Part shown: piece after piece, positions 55,992 to 64,000 of the stretch
Numbering within the stretch: position 1 is the stretch's first letter
How the letters are laid out: every line of letters begins with the position of its first letter
Assembly (NCBI GenBank): GCA_002794775.1
Contig: NBAY01000064.1
Location: 185,966 to 249,965, forward strand
Length of the DNA stretch: 64,000 bases
Direction of reading: 5' to 3'
Source: Porodaedalea pini
Taxonomy: Eukaryota > Basidiomycota > Agaricomycetes > Hymenochaetales > Hymenochaetaceae
Position numbers and translations under genes: made by a program
Notes under the pieces: model-generated
What the model was told of the DNA's origin: nothing
The model's input: only the letters and a program-made list of their open reading frames with translations
Database searches by the model: none

Positions 55992-57052
55992 TTAAATAAA
56001 TCCAGAACCGAACTTACTCGATCGAATAATTCTCTTCTTCTCGCCACGCAATTCCTTCAAGAACTGACCACCTAAGTTTCGCACAGTCCGTCCGACGAAG
56101 AGACTGGCGAGGAGAATCGCACATGCTGCGCGCGCAGTCTCGGAGTCCAGCGCATCGCCTCGAGATAATGGCGCTGATTTCTCGTCATCCGATGTATCTG
56201 ATACTAGGAGCTGGACGAGCAGACCGTGCAGATCTTCCCAAAACGGCTGCGCGTGCGTAAGGAGCGCGAAAAGCGCAGTGGTCACGGGTGCACACCAGAG
56301 GTCCAAGGTCGTCCAGCCGTATGCACGCAGCTCCAGGGGTGTGGCAAGCGACCAACCAGTTGGATTCAGCATGGAGAACAGGTTAACGAAGAAGAAGCCT
56401 CCATTGGCCGTGATCTGAGTATGTTCAGAGAAGTCGACAACCAAAAGAAACGTACGCACTAGTGAAGCTAAGATCAGAGTCCATGGGGAGGATGCGATGG
56501 CCGGTTGCACATGGGAAGTCACCACAGGTGGGATAAGTTGGCAGAGCAGGAATGCGCGAGTGATGCCGTCGAAAAATGAAAGAGGAAATTCGGTCTTGAA
56601 AGATAACGTTGGTACCGACGGTAAAGATTCGACCAGCGTTGTCAAAGCTGCATACAACCCTGGGGCTACCGGTGAGAACACAAATGAAGGAGAAACTCCT
56701 AACCAAGGATCTAATTGGGATGTCATTAAGTCGTCCAGATAAGACACTACGAGTTCAACATACTCATGATTGCTTCTCCGCCATACACCACAACCAGCGT
56801 CACCGCGATACTTTTTACATAACTCGCCGGCTCGACATTTTCCTTCTCTTTCCTTCCTTCGTCGGTAGAGCTATTTGACTTGAAGTGATTGTGGAGACTT
56901 GCTTCTCGCAGTTGTCGGAGCACGACACAGAGACGTAGTGCTGCACTGATGTCAAGCGCGCTGATGCCGAGGCCGAACCATGTGAAAGGTGCAATGGGCT
57001 GAAGAAGCTGGCGATACGCGCTAATAACTGCTGTAAGTACGAGGGAGCTCAT
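55992..57052 (-). CDS. Multi-pass membrane protein, fungal, function unknown
   Basis: Exons 57052-56764, 56710-56460 and 56414-55992 (GT-AG introns of 53 and 45 nt, phases consistent) give 320 residues. Several hydrophobic spans are visible: near the N-terminus, in AVTLVVVYGGEAIM, around the GLYAALTTLVES segment, FFDGITRAFLLCQLIPPVV, NGGFFFVNLFSML, and near the C-terminus. The two glycine pairs (YGGEA and ANGGF) and the basic end (GEKKRIIRSS) recall TRIC-type cation channels, but I would not assign that family from inspection. The last exon could alternatively splice at the GTAAGT near 56012, changing the final residues. Confidence 0.75.
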
Positions 57053-57378
57053 TGCCGGTTTTAATGTTCAGAGCAGTGCTGTTCAGGTAACTCGAAAGAG
57101 AAGAGGACGCGACGCGCGGCGAGCTTGGAGCACGTGCTGGCGAGCGTTGCTTCTTGACCATCATCTGTGTCTTCCATCTCTTTCTTTCTCGTTCACTCAA
57201 GTTCTCTTGTGCAGAAATTTGATGAAAAATACGGAATCTATCTCATCATGAAGAGACTAGATTTAAACAGGTGTGAAGATCGAAATATCAAATACTAAGT
57301 GACAAAGTAACGAGTAATTGGCTCGTCTCTTACAGGATGAACGATCCATGGTCCCATGCAATGGGTGATGGAGCCATC

Positions 57379-58903
57379 TCAAAGTCTACTCCGCCGACAT
57401 TTACGATGCGTATATGTTGGTGTTTCTCTCTTCGCTTCAATTGTCTCTGTGGAGAATCGGATTTGGAGTTGGATTCGAGCGCTGCAAAACTTTGGGCTGG
57501 ATGTAACATTCACTGTGAGCAACGAGCATCCTAATTTGCTTGTTGAAATCATGTCTCACCTTTGGATGCAGTAAATCTATCCATGAGCGAGAATAACTCG
57601 CGGTCATAGCGCAGGAACTGTAGGAAGAAAAGACTCGAATCATCTGGCCGCCCTTCCTTCATCTCATTCGTCTCAGAGCCAAGGACGCTCTGCTGCACGA
57701 TTCTGTAGAATCCGAAGTACTGATATCGAGCCTGCGAGTCCGTTTGTCGCCGTATGAAAAGGTGGCACCCGCCGGAACTTTGCCGTGCGTGGTGCACGAG
57801 AATGTCCGTGAGAGATAGCGTACTGGGCACTACCCATCCATGCGCGCCCGGACGCATTAAAGAGCGCACACGCCTGGTTTCCGATGCGTCGAGCAGAACA
57901 AATTTTCGCTCTGGCTATGTAAGCAAGCACGTTGTGAGCGTTCAAAGGCGAATATAAACTCACTCGTCATTCGCTTACCTGCGACGTAGTGACATGATTG
58001 AACACGCTTTCTGAGACAGTCTGAAGGGGTATATCCGTCTCTTCTGGCATACTCTTCCTGAAAGACTCCAAGACGCGTGCGTACGATGATCCCTCCGTGG
58101 GTTCAACCTGCTCCTCGTCGAGGCGGTCGCTGATTGCTGATTCAGACGACTCAGATGTAGATTCACAGTCATCATACAGCGATGTTGCGGGCTCTGAGGG
58201 GTAATCGGAAGCCGATGCAGTTGATAAGAGAGAGGCGAAAGAGTGGCGGCTCGGGCTTGGAGATGTGGGAGGGGAAAGGATGATGGTCGGTGAAGGCGAG
58301 ATGATCAATGATGGGGGACGCGACAAAGGTACGTTCCTTCCCCTCGCATCTCTACTTGAAGCCTCCAGTGAACCTGCGGACCTTAGCACAGGTTGCTTCA
58401 TCGGGCACTCTGCTTTCGGAGAAGGCGATAGCGAACGAAAAGGAACTAGTCGTGGATGCCGAGGCGAGGTAGGAAGTGAGTGCCGCAGATTTATGTCGCA
58501 GCTCGCGGAATGTCGAAGACGCGACAGTGCAAGTAATGGAGGTCTCTGGGAATCAGTAGAGGAAACCTCATGCTTTGTGTTGATGCAGGTCAACTTGAGC
58601 CTTCATTCGCATATTATATAACAATGAGCTTACAATGCAATAATCAAAAGACAAAGGATTATGCGCCATCTCATTGACTTGTGCGAATGAGGAGCTGGAA
58701 GGGCTTGGTGGGGCGGAGTAGGTGACGAATGAGGCGAGGTCGCAGCTGCGGCTCGTGTTGGAGTCGTTTCCGGGGATGCACGATTCTGTCTCGATATCCA
58801 GCGCCCATAAATACGTGCGCAGCATCTTGTCCGGCCACTGCGCTGTTGAGCTCGCATTGGGTGGAAAGTACGCGCTTGGACGTGCGTGGCGACAGGCGGT
58901 CAT
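57379..58903 (-). CDS. Ser/Pro-rich protein of unknown function
   Basis: Four exons fit with consistent phases: 58903-58634, 58545-57979, 57914-57560 and about 57512-57379, giving about 441 residues. I chose the ATG at 58903. The middle exon is strongly Ser/Pro-rich (ISPSPTIILSPPTSPSPSRH) and then acidic, probably disordered. The third exon reads as an ordered domain (HGWVVPSTLSLTDILVHHAR, GCHLFIRRQTDSQARYQYFG, LRYDRELFSLMDRF). No motif is recognised. The last intron is the least certain: a 47-nt intron is the best fit, and without it the frame stops near 57549. Confidence 0.6.
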
Positions 58904-59869
58904 GGTCAAAGAGGGTGCGGCTCAGGCGATGCAGGAAAGGACTGCAGTCCTTGGCCATATCATTCTTATATTAATATTATTCCATGTCGCGTTCCGCGAC
59001 AATCGCAACGCGCTTGTATTGTGAGTAGGGTTTTGTTTCCGGTGATTCGGGATTTATCTGACGATGCATGGAACCAAAGCATGCAAATCCCCCTCTTTGG
59101 CTCAAAGAAAACGTCGGCTCCGAGCGCACGAAATGGGAGCTAACCGCGAACGTTTTCTTTGGATATGGAGCCGCAGATCAACAATAAGACATACCCAATT
59201 GACGTGCTTGGTCAATTGTCACGGGCCCCTTGCCAGTGCCACCGAGCCAGATGGCGATAAACTAAACTTGAGAGCGGAAAGTCAACGCGTATGTACTCTC
59301 ATCAAGTATTGTTGTATTCCTGTGGACCTATCTTACTGTCCTGTTAACAGCGTAGTCTTAGACTCTGAATACAGGAACTTGAAAGGCTGGCGACACGTGT
59401 TTCTAGAATAAAACTGGAATCGACCAAATGCGGCCGAAACTCGCATCCATTCTTGGAATGCTTTTGTGTTTTCGGCCTCAGTCGAGCTTGCGCCCGCCCC
59501 TTTCGTCTCTGCATATGCAAAGTCGGTGGATTCCTTCGAGCACGGACCTCGTCCTATCTCAAGCAGATATGAATAAGAGCATACTTTGCTTTCAAGTGAA
59601 TGGCCGTTGAGTATAAATATTCACCCTCCTTTTCCAAATTTGCTCACTTTGTATCAGGTACGAGCCCTCTAGATCAATCGGATGCCTGAGCGGCGTCTTT
59701 TTTCGCAGCTATCAGGGCTATGAGCTCAGTTGTATGCGTATTAATATCTTTTGCTTGATATTCTTACTGCCTTTGCGGCGAGACTCCAGCCGCCGATTCA
59801 AGCGCAATGGTTTGGTAGTATAGTATAAGACCAGCTCCTCGCGGAATGTTTGAGAGCACAAAGACAGCA
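58904..59869. other. Divergent intergenic region
   Basis: It separates the Ser/Pro-rich gene (minus) and the thaumatin gene (plus), so it holds both promoters. No gene seen. Confidence 0.5.
59817..59827 (+). promoter_or_regulatory. Candidate TATA box of the thaumatin-like gene
   Basis: TATAGTATAAG lies about 45-50 bp upstream of the ATG at 59870, implying a very short 5' leader. Confidence 0.4.
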
Positions 59870-61148
59870 ATGGCGTTCATTAGATATGCAGCTTATTCCG
59901 TAGCAGTCCTAGCCCTTGTAGGAAGCACACACGCTCGCACGTTTAACGTGAAGAACTCATGCAGCTACACAGTCTGGTAAGGAGATGGCTCTCAAGCTCT
60001 CCGATCTTTGCTAATGATACATGCATAGGCCAGCGGTATGCTCCCAGCTAACTCACCAGACAAGGGTATGATGAGCTTACGAAGTCTCGATGAAGATTTT
60101 CACAGATAAGAGTTCCCCAGTCAAGCCGGACTATCCGACAGGGTACAGACATTAACTCGAATATTGACCGAGACGGCATACTTATTCTCTCTGCCCAGGT
60201 GGGAAGCCGCTCCAGGCTCGCAGGTGAGCTTCACCGTTCCTGATGGCTGGACCTCTGGTCGCATTTGGGTAAGGATCTATTGGATGCTCCGTAGTGGTTT
60301 CTTTCCTTAAATCATTTATTCGATAGGGTCGTCGCGACTGCGACTTTAGTAGCAATCCCGGGCCGAACTCGTGCTCCACGGGAGGATGTAACGGCGGTCT
60401 ACAATGCGATAGTAGCACCGGAACTGTGCGCAAATTCCATGCCTATCTCTTGTTCTGTCAAAATAATAACCGTATTTATTGTAGGGTGTTCCTCCTGCAT
60501 CACTGGCGGAATGGACGCTCAACGGAGGCGGCCTTGACTGGTACGATGGTGAGCAACTTGCCCGCATTGCTCCTGTTTCGATGACTTAGAAGTCGCGTCA
60601 TACACTCAGTATCCCTCGTTGATGGGTTCAACATCCCGATCAGCGTCACGAACAATAAAGGCTGCCCAACCTCAGATTGTCCGAACGATCTCGGTGCAAA
60701 CTGTCAGTTGCTAGGAAAAATTAGTTTCATCTGGCTTCAAGGCTTACAATGGAATTCATACAGGTCCCGCTCCGCTGAAGCACGGTGACAACGGATGCCT
60801 GAGTGCATGCGCTGCAAACCTGGACGGACACCCTCGTAAGTCCAAACTGTTATTGTTTCCAGAATGTCAAAGTTTACTTCTCGAAATGCAGAGGACTCCG
60901 CGAACTGCTGCTCCGGTAGTCACAACACCGCTGCGACATGCCCTTCCTCCGGTGTGCAGTACTATTCGCACTTCAGTACGTTTCTTTTTCATATCTCCAT
61001 CCTTGCAGTTAATTGACACGTCGGGCTTTTTGCAGAGGAGGGCTGTCCGAACTCATATATCTACGCGTACGATGAAGGAAGCGGGACCGCGCTGCGAAAC
61101 TGCTCGTCTTCGCTGTCTGCGGACTACACGCTCACCTTCTGTCCTTGA
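59870..61148 (+). CDS. Secreted thaumatin-like protein
   Basis: At least eight short exons encode about 250 residues. The N-terminus MAFIRYAAYSVAVLALVGST ending THA is a signal peptide, followed by RTFNVKNSCSYTVWPAIFTD, the thaumatin start. Further blocks are VSFTVPDGWTSGRIWGRRDC, CSTGGCNGGLQC, SLAEWTLNGGGLDWYDVSLV (the acidic cleft region), GFNIPISVTNN and CPNSYIYAYDEGSGT, ending LTFCP. Many Cys are placed as in the family and would form disulfides. The first splices are 59976/60029 and 60035/60096, making a 7-nt exon 60029-60035 that restores WPA. In basidiomycetes such proteins are secreted and some cleave beta-1,3-glucan in the cell wall, for example during fruit-body autolysis. Confidence 0.92.
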
Positions 61149-61449
61149 AGGTTGCTACTCGTAGTCAATCCTATTATATCTTTAGGCTCTTGTGTAAACC
61201 TTGATAATCGCTTTTAATCAATATTAATTCATAATATGTTACTAGTTAAAGTTTCCCACGATTAGAAACGGCGTGTTAAGCCGCACCATGAACAAACAGT
61301 TGCGTCAAGTGCCCCGCGGCGCGCGAGTGCACTCCTTTGTATGAAACCTCCATTGCACTTTCCAATCTGCCTTTTGTAACATTCTCTGACGGCTGCCTTT
61401 CATCTCGAGGGCTTGTACAATACATTTAACCACTGCACGGCTTCGCAGG
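61149..61449. other. Intergenic region
   Basis: About 300 bp, AT-rich at the left, holding the thaumatin 3' end and the promoter of the next gene. Confidence 0.5.
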
Positions 61450-62402
61450 ATGCCTGGGATTATTGCCGAGCTCCAGCGGCGAGGAGGTTCGGACGTTGTC
61501 ACGGATTCGAACGACGCATCTTCTGTACGCACAGACCTGTTGGACTAATGGCGCATTTGCCGTCAAGTAAATTCATTGACTAAAACTTCTGCAATACGAT
61601 CACAGTATCCTACGACGCCGCCCGCGAGCACGCATACACACTTCAATAGCCTCCCAGAGATTGGAGGGTCTGAGGGAGGTTGGTCGTGAAATGTTATCTC
61701 TTAAGCTTTCCGTATTTTCTGATGGGGGTAAATGTAGGCTTCATTGGTCTCATAGTAGGGCTTGCCCTCGTCTTCATCGGATCCTGCATTGGGGTGTTCT
61801 TCCTGCTGCGTAATTGGAAGCATGGTGGGCGCACGGTACGCGGCAAGTCTGGCGAAGTCGGCGTTGAGGCGGCACCTGGGGGTCCAGGCTTCCCGCAACG
61901 ACGTGGCACGCTCTTTGGCTTTCGCAGTCAGAACCCGAAGCAGGCGGGCTGGGTGCGTGCACCTGGGGAGGACGAGGATGAGTGGGATGCGAACGATACT
62001 CTAGGCACAGGTCCGTATGATCCAGGGCGTGGCGGTTACGATTTGGACCCTGTGAAACTCGAGCGGAGTGCGTATGGTGGCAGAAGTGAAGTTCGTGGCG
62101 AGGTCGAGCTGCCGAACTTAGATTATGCGCCGCATGTAACGTCTGGGCAGCGGAGGGACGAATCATCGGTGTCGACAGTGGACCTCGAAGCTCCAGGCCA
62201 TGTACCTCACGACGATCCGTTCGAGGCCCCCGTTCGTTCCACTTCTCCAGCAGCATTGGAAGACGAATCGCTGGCTCTCTATCCCGCGTACATTGACCAT
62301 CTGAATATGAAAAGGGAGGGTCAGTCGCGGCAAATGTCTCTTGACTCCGCTGAGACAGCCGTAACTCTCCCCGGAGGGACGAAGTTCAAGGAAGATCTCT
62401 AG
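61450..62402 (+). CDS. Single-pass membrane protein, basidiomycete, function unknown
   Basis: Three exons, 61450-61524, 61606-61678 and 61738-62402 (introns of 81 and 59 nt), give 270 residues with consistent phases. I chose the ATG at 61450 because it makes the join SSYPTTPPAST and GGFIGLIVGLALVFIGSC continuous; starting inside exon 3 would need a GTG. The short N-terminal segment is outside or lumenal by charge, then one membrane span (FIGLIVGLALVFIGSCIGVF) followed by basic LLRNWKHGGRTVRGK. The remaining ~190 residues are hydrophilic, Gly/Asp/Ser-rich and probably disordered (GEDEDEWDANDTLG). No catalytic motif. Confidence 0.8.
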
Positions 62403-63552
62403 CAGTCTGTATCTCTCTCATGATCACTACTCTACCTTGACGCTTTTAGTTGGTCTGCGTATATTTATTCTGTTATCTGGAAGCATGTCTGCAACATGTA
62501 TTCTTGATTGTTTGTGTATTGTACTTCGATTCGTCCTTGGTTCCAGTAAGTGTATTATGTACGGCCATATTACTTGGTAAATATTGCACCATCAATAAAT
62601 GGCGTGTCAACTGCTGAAGACAATTAATATTATACTAAAATTTAGCCCACATTTTCAGGGTTTGCGAGCACTAAAGAAACGTCGCGACGCACAATATTAA
62701 TTTACGACAAGCGGTATCCGTCCGTATCCGATCCCCAATAGCACATCCATGGATACAGATTCCCACGAACCGCGGTTGACCGCAAGTGATTAATATTTTC
62801 ACCTCTGTGGTCGTGAGAAAGCCACCACCACCAGTCCTTGCATCACCCTACCTATAACACAACAACAAAAGCTTTTTTATCTCAGAAAAATATACCAATA
62901 AACTCTAATTAGCATAAAACATTGTCAGAAAAAAAATTGTATCAGAATATGTGAAGTAATGATCTGCACTAGTTTGAAATTTGTTTGCCACGATATTTAC
63001 AAAACAAACCATATAAAATTAAAATTAGAAATAAATTGAATCTGTAGCTGTAAGAACACTGTGTATACAACATTTCAAGAATTTGAAGAAACTCAGTCAA
63101 GTGTTTACTTGTATAAAAATTCGACAGGTTTCATTAATATTGACTAGTCTGAGGGTGATCTGACTTGATCACGTGATCTTCAACGTGTCAAGTTTCCATC
63201 AACTTGACTCCGAAAGTCCCTTACAAAACACCAAAAAGGATCATCTGAAGTCTGCCATTCCTAAATTTAAACTTATAAATGAGATTGAATATGATTTAGA
63301 ATTTATTGACTATGAAAATGTCAAGGGGGAGCTCAGATCACATATGAACTGAGTGTGGGAAACTTGTGGTGCAAGGACCAGTGGCAACTCATTCTGGGCT
63401 CAAAACATAACTCCTTTATATATATTTTTTCTTTGATTGATTTCACTTAAAATTGGGCATAGATGGACTTAGCATAAATTGTTTTCATGTAGTACTTTTG
63501 TTTTGAAATAGAATTTTGTAAATGTTGTACAAAACTGAAATCAAACTGTACT
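62403..63552. other. AT-rich intergenic DNA, probably MITE interior
   Basis: No gene was found. The stretch from about 62,860 is strongly AT-rich and resembles the interior of the GGACCGGTCC MITE. A partial left end may be the CCAGTCCTTG near 62,831, but I cannot confirm it. Confidence 0.4.
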
Positions 63553-63553
63553 G

Positions 63554-63576
63554 GTTCAAGGACCGGTCCAGGACTG
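63554..63576. repeat. Terminal repeat of a second GGACCGGTCC-type MITE
   Basis: TTCAAGGACCGGTCCAGGAC followed by TA at 63577-63578 matches the terminus of the element at 37605-40010 with a few differences. This is the right end. Confidence 0.6.
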
Positions 63577-63578
63577 TA

Positions 63579-64000
63579 ACCCATTTAGCAATGATCTTTA
63601 TGACATAAGAACTACTTATGTCCATTTAGGCAGGGAATCACTGCTCGTGCCCATCCGCATGGATCCCGCCGGGATGGGATGGGATGCAATCGACGGGAAA
63701 CAAAAAATACATAATTTTGGTACAGGTAGAGTAAGCATCAGGTGCCTACCATCCCACCATTACTTCAGCAGAATCTGACTAAAACCCTGGGTTCATTCCC
63801 TCGTCCCCCGGGATGCCATCAATCCCGGCGGGAATGGGAACCATCAATTCCCGCCGGGACGACAACACTGCATGCATCCGATGATCCGCAGTACTCGTGG
63901 GAATTTCATCTGCGGTCTGCGGTATCCGTGAGAAAGCCTATCCGCGGTACGGATTGCGGATCAGGCCATCCATACCAGTACTAGTCCCTAACACGTGATG
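63579..64000. other. Right edge: repeated CCCGCCGGGA palindromes
   Basis: Three copies of a CCCG(C)CGGGA-like palindrome (about 63667, 63821, 63851) and repeated GCGGTATCCG/ATCCGC words up to the edge. A GCGGTATCCG word also occurs near 62710. It is probably part of an unnamed repeat; no gene. Confidence 0.35.

Noticed and set aside
55992..57052. TRIC-type intracellular cation channel
   Set aside because: The glycine pairs and the number of spans are suggestive, but no diagnostic motif is clear; kept as an unknown membrane protein.
1..64000. tRNA, rRNA or CRISPR features
   Set aside because: No cloverleaf with CCA-side complementarity, no rRNA core sequences and no regularly spaced short direct repeats were seen on reading the window; a covariance-model scan was not possible.

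Overview
The window is a stretch of a filamentous fungal chromosome, almost certainly a mushroom-type basidiomycete (Agaricomycetes). The evidence is dense host genes with many 45-60 nt GT-AG introns, a fungal PFS2, a fungal complex I 51-kDa subunit, a basidiomycete-style thaumatin-like protein, and chromodomain-type Ty3/gypsy retrotransposons. No rRNA, tRNA, CRISPR array or bacterial feature was seen.

Positions 1-24,200 are a retrotransposon block. A Gag ORF and probable LTR/leader of one Ty3/gypsy family lie at the left edge, followed by a decayed retropepsin fragment and an LTR of another family. Then come three copies of one ~6.2-kb chromodomain Ty3/gypsy family: element 1 (4802-11049, minus), element 2 (11281-23707, plus) and element 3 (16356-22502, minus), the last inserted inside the integrase of element 2. 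All three show an 11-nt self-complementarity between the predicted RNA 5' end and the primer-binding site, as in Tf1 self-priming. All three have pol in the -1 frame behind gag with a slippery heptamer just before the gag stop. Nearly every nonsense mutation I located is TGA in place of CGA, the mark of CpG deamination.

Positions 24,200-28,550 are AT-rich and hold a broken Tc1-type transposase, unassigned ORFs and a truncated fold-back MITE. Positions 28,557-32,671 hold two intact minus-strand housekeeping genes: PFS2 (polyadenylation WD40 factor) and the NADH dehydrogenase 51-kDa flavoprotein.

Positions 33,989-53,654 contain a diverged segmental duplication. In locus 1 an unknown gene is intact (33,989-36,407) beside a decayed 3' remnant of an Ariadne-type RBR E3 ligase. 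In locus 2 the RBR gene is complete (51,488-53,654) while the unknown gene (47,215-51,105) is broken by two TA-flanked palindromic elements. Between the loci lie a MITE carrying an intact Tc1 transposon, fragments of a HECT ubiquitin ligase, a solo LTR and a cytochrome P450 pseudogene.

Positions 55,992-62,402 return to host genes: a multi-pass membrane protein, a Ser/Pro-rich protein, a secreted thaumatin-like protein and a single-pass membrane protein. The right end is AT-rich and carries the end of another MITE.
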